Part shown: positions 1 to 10,087 of the stretch, in pieces
Layout: each line of letters opens with the position of its first letter
Numbering within the stretch: position 1 is the stretch's first letter
Program-made: the position numbers and the translations under genes
Notes under the pieces: model-generated
What the model was told of the DNA's origin: nothing
Seen by the model: the letters and a program-made list of their open reading frames with translations, nothing else
Databases searched by the model: none
Assembly (NCBI RefSeq): GCF_000337795.1
Contig: NZ_AOLP01000017.1
Location: forward strand, 211,762 to 275,761
Source: Haloferax denitrificans ATCC 35960
Lineage (GTDB): Archaea; Halobacteriota; Halobacteria; Halobacteriales; Haloferacaceae
DNA: 64,000 nucleotides
Direction of reading: 5' to 3'

Positions 1-94
1 GACCGACGGCGGCCGAGAACCGGCCAACAGATACTTGCAACATCGTTCCCCCGTCGCGGCGCGAGCGGAGCCGATTCGGGGGGCGATACGAATC

Positions 95-102
95 TTTAAT
101 AG
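95..102 (+). promoter_or_regulatory. TATA box of nikR
   Basis: TTTAATAG lies about 25 bases before the ATG at 125, the spacing expected for a leaderless haloarchaeal transcript. No Shine-Dalgarno sequence is needed or seen. Confidence 0.5.
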
Positions 103-124
103 GAATTCCTGCCGGAGTTAATAT

Positions 125-550
125 ATGACCGTCGTCAGCGTCTCCATGCCGGAGGAGCTTCTGGAACGCATCGACTCGTTCGCCGGCGAGCACGGCTACA
201 CGGGGCGAAGCGAGGTCGTCAGGGAGGCGGCCCGGAACCTCCTCGGCGAGTTCGAGGACAAGAAGCTCGAAGACCGCGAGCTGATGGCCGTCGTCACCGT
301 CATCTTCGACTACGAGACGACCGCCGTCGAAGAGCGGATGATGGGCCTGCGACACGAGTACGAGGGCCTCGTGAAGTCGAACTTTCACAACCACGTCGGC
401 AACCACTACTGCATGGAGCTGTTCGTCCTCGAAGGACAGCTCTCGGACATCTCGACGTTCGTCGGGAAGATTCGCGCGACCCGCGACACCCTGAGCGTCG
501 ACTACTCGGTGATGCCGGTCGACGAGTTCACGGGCATTGTCGAGGACTGA
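125..550 (+). CDS. nikR: NikR-family nickel-responsive transcriptional regulator
   Basis: This 141-residue protein has an N-terminal ribbon-helix-helix DNA-binding region (about residues 1-45, with [10 protein letters not shown] in the second helix) followed by the ACT-like metal-binding domain. The nickel ligands of E. coli NikR (H76, H87, H89, C95) map to H77, H88, H90 and C96 here, inside the stretch [10 protein letters not shown]. The length is normal for the family. It should act as a tetrameric cytoplasmic repressor or sensor of nickel. It is a single gene with its own TATA box; no nickel transporter is adjacent, so its targets lie elsewhere. The first ATG after the TATA box was taken as start. 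Confidence 0.9.
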   Translation: MTVVSVSMPEELLERIDSFAGEHGYTGRSEVVREAARNLLGEFEDKKLEDRELMAVVTVIFDYETTAVEERMMGLRHEYEGLVKSNFHNHVGNHYCMELFVLEGQLSDISTFVGKIRATRDTLSVDYSVMPVDEFTGIVED

Positions 551-621
551 GCTTCGGGACAACCGCCGCGGAGAGGACGCCGACGAGAAGACTCAACAGG
601 CCGCGGCGGCGACATCGAGCG

Positions 622-882
622 ATGAGCGACGCCGTCCCCATCGTCATCTACACGCGCACGGAGTGTCACCTCTGCGACGAGGCCGAAGCGACCGTCCGCG
701 AGGTCGCCGCGGAGGCGGACGTCCCGGTCGATATCGACCTCGTGAACGTCGACGCCGACGACGAACTCCGCGAGACGTACGGCGAGCGCGTGCCGTACGT
801 CTACGTCGACGGCCGGCCCGCGTTCAAGTTCCGCGTCGACCCGGAGCGACTCAGGGAGAAGCTGACCGCGGCGCGGGAGTAA
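622..882 (+). CDS. Glutaredoxin-family thiol-disulfide protein
   Basis: The product is 86 residues with a thioredoxin-fold pattern: a beta strand (VIYTRT), an ECHLC redox motif with cysteines near residues 15 and 18, and a later cis-proline region around VPYVYVDGRP. It resembles the glutaredoxin-like DUF836 group. It probably performs dithiol exchange in the cytosol, but its partner cannot be read from the sequence. It stands alone about 70 bases after nikR. The ATG at 622 is the only reasonable start. Confidence 0.8.
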   Translation: MSDAVPIVIYTRTECHLCDEAEATVREVAAEADVPVDIDLVNVDADDELRETYGERVPYVYVDGRPAFKFRVDPERLREKLTAARE

Positions 883-957
883 GCGGCGTCGCCCGAACGA
901 GAGGAGACGGGGCGAGGCGGGCCTACGCCTATCACCTCGGCGCACCTTTTGATACGC

Positions 958-1377
958 ATGGAAGCTGACAGACGACTCCTCCGAGAGGCGCGGGAGCGAC
1001 TCGACGGGTGGACCTACACGGCCCGCGACCGGGCGTACCGCGAGCTGTTCGCCGGCGACGACGCCGCCATCACGGCCGAGGAGCGACAGCTTCTCGACGA
1101 GGTGGACGCGGAGCTCGCGGGCGACGGCGACGACGGGCTCTGGGGCACAGACGAGTACGCCGTCGTCATGGGCCATCCGAAGAACCACCCGATTTCGGTC
1201 GTCTGCACCCGTCACTCCGAGATTCCGGCGTCGTGGTCGCGGGGCGGCGAGAGCCTGACCGAACCCGAGCGCGAGCAGTTCAACGACCTCCTGTGGGACT
1301 ACTGCGAGCGCGTCCGCCGGTACGTCCAAGACGAGGTCAACGAGTTCGTCGGGGTCGCGGCCGTCCCGGAGGAGTAG
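958..1377 (+). CDS. Conserved haloarchaeal hypothetical protein
   Basis: This acidic protein of 139 residues starts at the ATG at 958; a TTG three codons upstream is a poorer start. It shows no signal peptide or membrane segment. It has a helical N-terminus and a central segment with HPKNHP and a nearby cysteine-histidine pair (VCTRH). I do not recognise a characterised family; it resembles small haloarchaea-only proteins carrying DUF names. It sits 10 bases before the next small zinc-ribbon gene, so the two are probably cotranscribed. Confidence 0.65.
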   Translation: MEADRRLLREARERLDGWTYTARDRAYRELFAGDDAAITAEERQLLDEVDAELAGDGDDGLWGTDEYAVVMGHPKNHPISVVCTRHSEIPASWSRGGESLTEPEREQFNDLLWDYCERVRRYVQDEVNEFVGVAAVPEE

Positions 1378-1387
1378 CCCGAGGCCG

Positions 1388-1570
1388 ATGCGCGTCATCC
1401 ACCCGGCAGACCACCGGACCTGTTATCGGTGCGGCGAGCGCGCCGACGTAGTCGTCGCCCGCGGCCACGACCTGCGGTACAGCTGTTGGGACTGTTCGCA
1501 CTCGCTTCTCGAACACGGCGGCGTCATCGTCGCGGGCGAACTGGGGAAGTCCCGCCCGCGGTCTCGGTGA
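1388..1570 (+). CDS. Small zinc-ribbon protein
   Basis: The 60-residue product carries two paired cysteines, CYRCG near residue 12 and CWDCS near residue 33, the usual four-ligand zinc ribbon of haloarchaeal micro-proteins. It is basic at the C-terminus. It starts 10 bases after the preceding hypothetical gene and probably shares its transcript. Its role is unknown; such proteins may bind nucleic acid or a partner protein. Confidence 0.6.
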   Translation: MRVIHPADHRTCYRCGERADVVVARGHDLRYSCWDCSHSLLEHGGVIVAGELGKSRPRSR

Positions 1571-1690
1571 GCCGCGGCGGAACCCTCTCCAGAGTCCCAG
1601 ATATCGCCGACTCGACCCGGGTTCGCCTCGATTCCGACGCCGTGAGAACGAGTCCCGTATTCAAGCCCACGGAGACCCTAACGGTCGACT

Positions 1691-4507
<2,817 letters not shown>

Positions 4508-4539
4508 ATCGGGGGAAACCGGAGGGTCGAGTCGGAAAA

Positions 4540-4574
4540 CCGAGTCGGAGAGTCGAGTCGAGGAACCGACTCGG
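4540..4574 (+). terminator. Hairpin downstream of aconitase
   Basis: CCGAGTCGG at 4540-4548 pairs perfectly with CCGACTCGG at 4566-4574 across a 17-base loop, about 30 bases after the stop codon. There is no T-run directly after it, so it may stabilise the 3' end rather than terminate transcription. Confidence 0.35.
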
Positions 4575-4676
4575 AGCGACACCCCGTCCGTGTTCGACCC
4601 ACGCGTCGGACTCACGGAGCGTCACGAATCGCCGAAGACGCGTAGCTTCTTCACCCGGTGCGTGCTACTAGCTACC

Positions 4677-5126
4677 ATGGCAACCGTGACACCCGCGGCC
4701 CGCCCGACGTGGACGGACCTCACGCGTCGCGGGCTGGCGACCGCCGCGGTCGCAACCGTGGCGAACGCGCTCCTGTTGGCGCTCGTCCTCGAAACGGGGC
4801 TCGTCGAGCCGTTCGCGCCGCTTTCGTACCCGCCGGTCGTGCTCTTTTCGGCCGTCGGCGCGGTCGCGGCGACGTTCGTCTACGGACTGTTCGCGGCCCG
4901 CGTCGCCGACGCGGACCGGACGTTCGTCAGGGTCGCCGCCGCGGTGCTCGTGGCGTCGTTCATCCCCGACATCGGACTCCTCTACGTCGACCCCGGCGCG
5001 ACGGTGCCGGGTGTGGTCGTGCTGATGGTGATGCACGTCGTCGTCGCGGCGGTCTGCGTGGCGTCGTTCACCGAACTCGGCTGGGGCGTCCCGAAGGGAA
5101 CCCACCCGGACGCGACCGAGGAGTGA
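4677..5126 (+). CDS. Small integral membrane protein (DUF6069-like)
   Basis: The 149-residue product has four predicted membrane helices: roughly 19-40 (LATAAVATVANALLLALVL), 50-75, 85-105 and 112-140. The C-terminal tail is short and hydrophilic. It resembles the DUF6069 group, whose function is not known. The ATG at 4677 was preferred to an upstream in-frame GTG because it starts just before the first helix. It is followed immediately by the iron-box region but points towards it, so it is probably not iron-regulated. Confidence 0.7.
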   Translation: MATVTPAARPTWTDLTRRGLATAAVATVANALLLALVLETGLVEPFAPLSYPPVVLFSAVGAVAATFVYGLFAARVADADRTFVRVAAAVLVASFIPDIGLLYVDPGATVPGVVVLMVMHVVVAAVCVASFTELGWGVPKGTHPDATEE

Positions 5127-5219
5127 CCGCCCGACCGCCGGCGTCCGGCCCCGACCGTACCACTGCGAGACGACCGGAGCGACGCGGCGGGTTCCCCACC
5201 ACCCACTGTGCGACCACCC

Positions 5220-5235
5220 TTTAGGATAGCCTAAA
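5220..5235 (+). promoter_or_regulatory. DtxR/Idr-type iron box 1
   Basis: TTTAGG, four bases (ATAG), then CCTAAA form a perfect dyad. This matches the TTAGG-N4-CCTAA pattern bound by DtxR-family regulators, including haloarchaeal Idr and SirR proteins. Its centre is exactly 36 bases from that of box 2. Confidence 0.75.
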
Positions 5236-5255
5236 AACCGAAGACACTATGTTGT

Positions 5256-5271
5256 TTTAGGTTGGCCTAAA
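5256..5271 (+). promoter_or_regulatory. DtxR/Idr-type iron box 2
   Basis: TTTAGG, TTGG, CCTAAA form a second perfect dyad ending four bases before the ATG at 5276. In this position it would overlap the transcription start of a leaderless message and so could block initiation. Confidence 0.75.
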
Positions 5272-5275
5272 CAGT

Positions 5276-5365
5276 ATGGCCGACAAGGAGTCCCACCGGT
5301 CGTCGGGACCGAACCGACGCGGCGCGCTCGCGTGCGGCGGCGGAACCGCCGCGGGTGCGTGTTGA
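5276..5365 (+). pseudogene. Possible remnant of an iron-transporter lipoprotein gene (N-terminus only)
   Basis: The 29-codon reading frame begins right after iron box 2. It contains a twin arginine followed by an alanine/glycine-rich stretch (RRGALACGGGTAAGAC) and then stops. That is the pattern of a haloarchaeal Tat signal. Twelve bases after the stop, another frame reads CLGVETTGSGAPD, which looks like a lipobox cysteine with its threonine/glycine linker. I infer the frameshifted start of an iron(III) or siderophore-binding lipoprotein whose body is gone. The alternative is a short leader peptide or chance. Confidence 0.4.
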
Positions 5366-5431
5366 ACATGCGCGATTGCCTCGGCGTCGAGACCACCGGG
5401 TCGGGCGCACCGGACAGATGGGGACGCGGAC

Positions 5432-6241
5432 GTGATTGGTGACGAGGCCGCGGACGTCCGAGACGCGCTGGCCCGCGTCGAGCGCGAGCGCGAGCAGGTG
5501 CTGGCGAAGCGACGGGCCGTCGAGCGGTTCGAGCGGCGCGTGCGAAAGCTCGCCGCACAGTCCGCGCGGCCGCCGGAGGGGACCGTGCGAGCGACCGCGT
5601 GCGGGACGGCGTCGATGCCGGCGGCGACCCGGCGAGACGCCGCCGGCGGGGGACGGCGACGGGTCCGCGAACTGTTCGCCGAGACGATACGCGCCCACAG
5701 CGTCGCCGACGGGGACGAGTCCGAACCGCTCTCGGTGACGATTCGCGAGGAGTTCGGACCGGAGGTCTCGGCGGCGCTCGATTCTGACACGGGAGGCCGG
5801 TTCACGCCGGCGGTCAAGGAAGCGGTCGTGTCGGCGGCGGTGGACCGGAAACGCGGCCTCGACGGGATGCGTCGGGCGCTCGACGGCGAGGAGCGGTCGC
5901 TCCGAGCGGCGCTCGCCGTGCTCGACGAGTGCGAAGACTGGCTGGTGCGGGCGGACGAGACGCCGCTTTCGGGACTGGGGTTCGACGCCCTCCGGCGGCG
6001 TCACGAGGCGCTCGCCGACCGCCGCGAGGCGTGCGACCGACTGGTCCGCGAGCGACAGCGTCGTCTCGGCGGGGCGACCCACCACACCGCGGCGGTCGAA
6101 GTCGACCACCGACTGCTCGCGGCGTATCTCTACGAGGACCGCGCGACCGACTACCCGGTCTTGGCGGCCGCGACCCGCGTTGACGGCGTCTGTGCGGACT
6201 GTCAGCGGGCCGTCCGCGACCACCTCGTCCGCCGCGTATGA
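5432..6241 (+). CDS. Haloarchaeal helical protein (DUF7260-like) under iron-box control
   Basis: The product is about 269 residues from a GTG start. The first 60 residues are strongly charged and helical (AREREREQVLAKR-like), suggesting a coiled coil. The C-terminus has a conserved-looking block (LLAAYLYEDRATDYPVLA) and a final cysteine pair in VCADCQ. It resembles an uncharacterised haloarchaeal family that I believe is DUF7260. Its stop codon overlaps the start of the DtxR-family gene (ATGA), so the two are translationally coupled. The two iron boxes at 5220 and 5256 are the nearest upstream promoter elements, so it is probably iron-responsive. Enzymatic motifs are absent. Confidence 0.65.
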   Translation: MIGDEAADVRDALARVEREREQVLAKRRAVERFERRVRKLAAQSARPPEGTVRATACGTASMPAATRRDAAGGGRRRVRELFAETIRAHSVADGDESEPLSVTIREEFGPEVSAALDSDTGGRFTPAVKEAVVSAAVDRKRGLDGMRRALDGEERSLRAALAVLDECEDWLVRADETPLSGLGFDALRRRHEALADRREACDRLVRERQRRLGGATHHTAAVEVDHRLLAAYLYEDRATDYPVLAAATRVDGVCADCQRAVRDHLVRRV

Positions 6242-6672
6242 TCGGCGCGCCGCAGTACCTCCTCACGCTGTACATCGCCGAGCGGGAGGGCGACGAGGAG
6301 ACGCCGATTTCGCCGGGCTACGTCGCCGACGCGCTCGACCGCTCGCCGCCCGCGGCGACAGAGCGCCTCCAGAACCTCGACGCCAAGGGGCTCGTGGAGT
6401 ACGAGCCGTACGAGGGCGCGACGCTCACGGCGGAGGGCCGCGACGCGGCCACGGACCTCTACGACACCTACCGGACCCTCTCGCGGTTCTGCCGGGACGT
6501 GCTCGGCCTCGACGACCACGAAGACGAGGCGATGGAACTCGTCGGAAACGTCAGCCAGACAGTCGCCGAGCGCCTCGCGGCGACACTGCTCCGCGACGAG
6601 GCCGACCGCGACGAGGCGGACGGGAGCACCGAGACGGGGTCGCAGTCGTCGCCCGACACGCTCGCGGAGTGA
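6238..6672 (+). CDS. DtxR-family transcriptional regulator, short form
   Basis: The 144-residue protein has an N-terminal winged helix (about 1-60, with ISPGYVADALDRSPPAATERL as helix-turn-helix) and a dimerisation domain (about 65-125, FCRDVLGLDDHEDEAMEL). There is no C-terminal SH3-like domain. By alignment from memory with diphtheria DtxR, the metal ligands C102, E105 and H106 correspond to M, V and G here, so the classical primary metal site seems absent. It overlaps the upstream gene by four bases (ATGA) and probably autoregulates through the iron boxes. It may correspond to the haloarchaeal Idr2 regulator, but I have not confirmed that. Confidence 0.85.
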   Translation: MIGAPQYLLTLYIAEREGDEETPISPGYVADALDRSPPAATERLQNLDAKGLVEYEPYEGATLTAEGRDAATDLYDTYRTLSRFCRDVLGLDDHEDEAMELVGNVSQTVAERLAATLLRDEADRDEADGSTETGSQSSPDTLAE

Positions 6673-6753
6673 ACGAGTCGAGCGGGACCGCAGAAAGTGC
6701 TAGTTGTCAACAATTGTCACGAATTCGCCGGGTCAGAACCGCACCCTTTTTGT

Positions 6754-6769
6754 TTTAGGTATCCCTAAA
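6754..6769 (+). promoter_or_regulatory. DtxR/Idr-type iron box 3
   Basis: TTTAGG, TATC, CCTAAA form a perfect dyad ending 8 bases before the ATG at 6778. It is identical in design to boxes 1 and 2, so the short gene behind it is a strong candidate for iron-dependent control. Confidence 0.75.
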
Positions 6770-6777
6770 GTCTCGCA

Positions 6778-6945
6778 ATGGCCGCAGGTACGCAGTCGAA
6801 CTCTGAATCCGCGTCGGAGCCCGACCGACCCGACTCCCCCGAGATATCCGTCTGCAAGGGCGGACCGGGGAAGTCGGTGTTCATGGAGTCGGGCAACAGC
6901 GACGGCTGGATTTCGAGCGACGTGACTATCGACGTCACTCGGTAA
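6778..6945 (+). CDS. 55-residue protein directly behind an iron box
   Basis: The frame is too short for many gene finders but has a good start 8 bases after iron box 3. It encodes an acidic, serine-rich N-terminus and a C-terminal half with SVFMESGNSDGWISSDVTIDV. I associate that ending with a small haloarchaeal family (DUF7331-like). A single cysteine lies near residue 29. There is no membrane segment or zinc-ligand set. It sits between the DtxR-family regulator and convergent dpsA, so a role in iron sparing or iron signalling is plausible but not shown. Confidence 0.65.
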   Translation: MAAGTQSNSESASEPDRPDSPEISVCKGGPGKSVFMESGNSDGWISSDVTIDVTR

Positions 6946-7118
6946 CGCCAGACCCCACTCGGTAACGCCCCACCTCATGCGGTTCCGTCCCGTCCAAAGG
7001 AGCGTGCTCGGGTCGCGACCGCGGCGAGTACGGTCGCTACGCGTCCAACGGGGTTCCGCGAGAAAACGGTCGGTCGTCGGAGCGGGGACCGAGTCCTCCG
7101 ACGCGTCGGCGACGACGC

Positions 7119-7649
7119 TTACTGAACGAGCGTGTCGTCTTCGAGGTAGTGGTCGATGACGTGGGCGTGTTCTTCGATTTCGATGAGTTGCTCGCGGAGC
7201 ATGTGGGCCGTCGCGTGGTCGCCGAGACCCGCGGCGAGTTCGATGTGCTCGCGGTAGCTCTCGATGATGTCGCCGTACATTTCGAGGTCGTTCTCCAGCG
7301 ACGTGCGGATGTCGTAGACGTCCTCGTCCTCGGGCTCGACGGTCGCGGCCTCGCTCAGCGCGGGCATGCTGGCGTGGGGGACGCCGCCGATGGACTGGAG
7401 GCGCTCTGCGATTTCGTCCGCGGCCGTCTCGACGTCCTCGTAGGCCTCCTGAAGGAACTCGTGGAGGCGGAGGTGTTCCGCACCCTCGACGTTCCAGTGA
7501 TGTTTGTGGAGCTGGTGGTACAGGACGTACGCGTCCGCGAGGTCGGTGTTCAGCGCTTCGATTATCTGTTCGGCCTTCTCGGTGTCGAGTCGAACCGGGT
7601 TGTCGCCGACACTGCCTGCTTCCTTGAGGACTGACTTCTGTGTGCTCAT
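7119..7649 (-). CDS. dpsA: DpsA ferritin-like DNA-protection protein
   Basis: This 176-residue protein belongs to the Dps/ferritin family and assembles into a dodecamer that oxidises and stores iron and shields DNA. The ferroxidase-region motif HKHHWNVEG is visible near residue 47, with HEFLQEAYEDVETAADEIAERL as the following helix. Later histidine and glutamate residues (EIEEHAHVIDHYLEDD) resemble the extra iron sites of Halobacterium DpsA. It is convergent with the iron-box genes. A degenerate iron box lies 56-71 bases upstream of its start. Confidence 0.95.
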   Translation of the reverse strand: MSTQKSVLKEAGSVGDNPVRLDTEKAEQIIEALNTDLADAYVLYHQLHKHHWNVEGAEHLRLHEFLQEAYEDVETAADEIAERLQSIGGVPHASMPALSEAATVEPEDEDVYDIRTSLENDLEMYGDIIESYREHIELAAGLGDHATAHMLREQLIEIEEHAHVIDHYLEDDTLVQ

Positions 7650-7704
7650 CTCGACTGGTAGTTGGGGCTGAGGCCACTTAATACTTATCCGAGAACGAAC
7701 AATT

Positions 7705-7720
7705 TTTCGTGTCGCCTAAA
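7705..7720 (-). promoter_or_regulatory. Degenerate iron box upstream of dpsA
   Basis: On the plus strand TTTCGT-GTCG-CCTAAA keeps one perfect half-site and differs at two positions in the other. It lies just upstream of an A/T-rich TATA-like stretch (near 7680-7690) in front of dpsA, a position that could serve activation or weak repression. Confidence 0.4.
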
Positions 7721-8092
7721 ATCTCGTTTGTCGAAATTGGCCAATCGCTTCGAAAACGGCGAATGAAGCGTGTGAACTGGGTGCACGGGGTCGAACGGCT
7801 CGACCGAAAGAGGGCGTCCGGTTCGCACCATATATCACATCTATTATGCTATTTTTCGCTCGGCCAGTCGCCGTTTCGTGCGGTTCGGTCAGTGCGAACG
7901 GAGACCCGGTTCCGCGAGTCCGAGCCGGCCGCGAACCACCGTGTGCTCCACCGCGTCCGCGACGGTTCGGTCGTTCGACCAACACCCTTTTGCGCGGTGC
8001 CGTCCAGCGAATAGCCGTGTTCCGACCAGTGCCTAGCGCGGCCGACGACTCGCCGACGCGCGGCGTCACCGACCGCGTGCGGGGGGCGTAAG
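7721..8092. other. Intergenic region without a supportable gene
   Basis: About 370 bases divide the dpsA promoter from the next membrane protein gene. It includes an A/T-rich patch at about 7830-7855 (ATATATCACATCTATTATGC) that could be a promoter. The short frames here have arginine/serine-rich shadow composition and no recognisable motif. Confidence 0.5.
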
Positions 8093-8773
8093 GTGTTCGC
8101 CGACGCCCTCCGGTACCCGTTTGCGGACCGCACGCGAGTCGACGGCACCGCGACGTGCCTCGTCGCGCTCCTTCTCGCCGTGACACTCCTCCGCCTCGCG
8201 GCGCGGCTCTGGCCCGACCTCACGTTTCTGGCGCCGGCGCTGGTCGGCGTCGTCCCGCTTTTCGCCTTCTTCGGTCTCGTCGGCGGCGTGCTCGCCGGCG
8301 ACGGCTTTCCCCCGGTGGCGACGACCGAGACGCTCAGGCTCGCCGGGCGACTGCTCGGCGTCGCCGCCGTCTACCTCCTTCCGGCCGCGGTCACCGTCGT
8401 CGCCGTCGCCTACGTGACCGCGACCGGGACGGTTCCGGCCGTACTGACCGGCGTGACAACGGCGATGCTCGCGACCGTCGCGCTACTCGTCACGGTCGTC
8501 TGCGCGTATCTCCTACCGGCCGCGGCCGCCGTGAGCGTCCGCGAGGGACTCCGCGCCGGGCTTCGACGAAACGCCCTTGGCGGGACGGTCTCGGCGACGT
8601 ACTTCCTCGCGTGGGTGGGCGCGGCCGTCCTCGTCGTCCTCTCGTGGAGCGCGCTCGCGGCGACGATTTCGCGGAGCGTCGCCGCCCTCCTGGCGCTCGG
8701 GTGGTGCGCGTACGCCCACGTCGCCGCCGCGGCGCTCATCGCCGAAGGCGTCGACCGAACCCACCACTGGTGA
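8093..8773 (+). CDS. Polytopic membrane protein (DUF4013-like)
   Basis: The product is about 226 residues from a GTG start. It has roughly six hydrophobic helices (for example about 20-37, 44-65, 80-105, 115-145, 168-190 and 195-215). A conserved-looking amphipathic segment in the middle (VREGLRAGLRRNALGG) fits the DUF4013 group of archaeal membrane proteins, which have no known function. It is convergent with the ABC transporter gene ending at 8819. Confidence 0.65.
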   Translation: MFADALRYPFADRTRVDGTATCLVALLLAVTLLRLAARLWPDLTFLAPALVGVVPLFAFFGLVGGVLAGDGFPPVATTETLRLAGRLLGVAAVYLLPAAVTVVAVAYVTATGTVPAVLTGVTTAMLATVALLVTVVCAYLLPAAAAVSVREGLRAGLRRNALGGTVSATYFLAWVGAAVLVVLSWSALAATISRSVAALLALGWCAYAHVAAAALIAEGVDRTHHW

Positions 8774-8818
8774 GAAGCGGCGCGCGGTCGAACGACGGGA
8801 AAAGGAGTTCCAGTCCGG

Positions 8819-9970
8819 TTAGCTGAGGTCGATCTGCTGTGCGGCTTCCTCCATCGACCGGTTGTGGAGCGCCTCACCCGTGTTGCGGTCGAAGAGGTGA
8901 ATCGCCTCCTCCGGAATCCGCGCGACCACCGCCTCGCCCGAACTGACGGGGGTGAGGCCGTCCGTGGTCGCGACCAGCGTCGCCGCGCCCTCGGAGTCCG
9001 CGTCGGGGTCGAACTGCAGGTACAGCGTGTTCTCGTCGCCCATCGGTTCGACGACGTCGACCGTCATCTCGAAGTCGTGGTCGCCGCCCGCGGCCTCGAC
9101 GAGTTCGACGGACTCGGGTCGGATTCCGAGGACGAGGTCGGTCACGTCGCCGACGTCGTCGCGTATCTCCGCGCCGACCGGGTACTCGAAGGCGTCGCCG
9201 ACCAGGCGGTCGCCTTCGAGCGTCACGTCGAAGAAGTTCATCGACGGCTCGCCGAGGAAGCTGGCGACGAACTGGTTCGCGGGCTCGTGGTAACACTCGA
9301 GCGGCGTCGCAATCTGCTGGAGCTCCCCGCCGTCGAGGATGGCGATTCGGTCGCCCATCGTCATCGCCTCCGTCTGGTCGTGGGTGACGTAGACGGTCGT
9401 GACGCCGAGGTCGTCTTGGAGCCGCTGGAGCTCCGTCCGCATCTGCGCGCGGAGCTTCGCGTCGAGGTTCGAAAGCGGCTCGTCCATCAGGAACACCTCG
9501 GGGTCGCGCACGATGGCGCGGCCGAGCGCGACGCGCTGTTGCTGGCCGCCCGAGAGGTCGCTCGGCTTCCGGTCCAGCAGGCTCGGGATGTCGAGGAGGT
9601 CGGCCGTCTCCGAGACCATCCGGCTGATTTCGTCGTCCGGGAGGTCCGTCGACTCCTCCAGGCCGAACGACATGTTCTGGCGGACGGTCATGTGCGGGTA
9701 CAGCGCGTACGACTGAAACACCATCGCGATGTCCCGTTCCTGAGAGGGGACGTCGTTGATGACGCGGTCGCCGAGCGAAATCGTGCCCGACGTAATCGTC
9801 TCCAGGCCCGCGATCATCCGGAGCGTCGTCGACTTCCCACAGCCCGATGGGCCGACGACGACGAGGAACTCCCCGTCGTCGATCGACATCGAGATGTCGT
9901 CGACAGCGACGATTTCGTCGTCGCCGTCCTGGAACGTCTTCGTTATCGAATCGAGTTCAAGCGTTGCCAT
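8819..9970 (-). CDS. Sugar ABC transporter ATP-binding protein (MalK/UgpC type)
   Basis: This 383-residue ATPase carries Walker A (GPSGCGKST, near residue 39), the signature LSGGQQQR, Walker B with the D-loop (FLMDEPLSNLD) and the switch histidine in TVYVTHDQTEA. The C-terminal 130 residues form a TOBE-type regulatory domain, as in MalK and UgpC, which power carbohydrate importers. It is the last gene of the minus-strand importer operon, separated from the second permease by about 117 bases. The composition suggests sugar or sugar-alcohol uptake; the actual substrate cannot be read. Confidence 0.93.
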   Translation of the reverse strand: MATLELDSITKTFQDGDDEIVAVDDISMSIDDGEFLVVVGPSGCGKSTTLRMIAGLETITSGTISLGDRVINDVPSQERDIAMVFQSYALYPHMTVRQNMSFGLEESTDLPDDEISRMVSETADLLDIPSLLDRKPSDLSGGQQQRVALGRAIVRDPEVFLMDEPLSNLDAKLRAQMRTELQRLQDDLGVTTVYVTHDQTEAMTMGDRIAILDGGELQQIATPLECYHEPANQFVASFLGEPSMNFFDVTLEGDRLVGDAFEYPVGAEIRDDVGDVTDLVLGIRPESVELVEAAGGDHDFEMTVDVVEPMGDENTLYLQFDPDADSEGAATLVATTDGLTPVSSGEAVVARIPEEAIHLFDRNTGEALHNRSMEEAAQQIDLS

Positions 9971-10087
9971 ATCTCTGAGTAGGTATCGTTAGTGAGCTGT
10001 CGGTTCCGCGCCGCGGCGAGCGCCTCCGGCGGTCGCGGTCGCCGTTCGAGTCGGCCTCGACGGCGGCCACGTCCCTGTGACGACGCG

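Noticed and set aside
502..1398. Long minus-strand frame of 298 codons
   Set aside because: It overlaps three better plus-strand genes and is arginine/valine/leucine-rich shadow coding of GC-rich third positions.
7846..8091. 81-codon plus-strand frame before the DUF4013-like gene
   Set aside because: Arginine/proline-rich composition, no conserved pattern and no promoter of its own.
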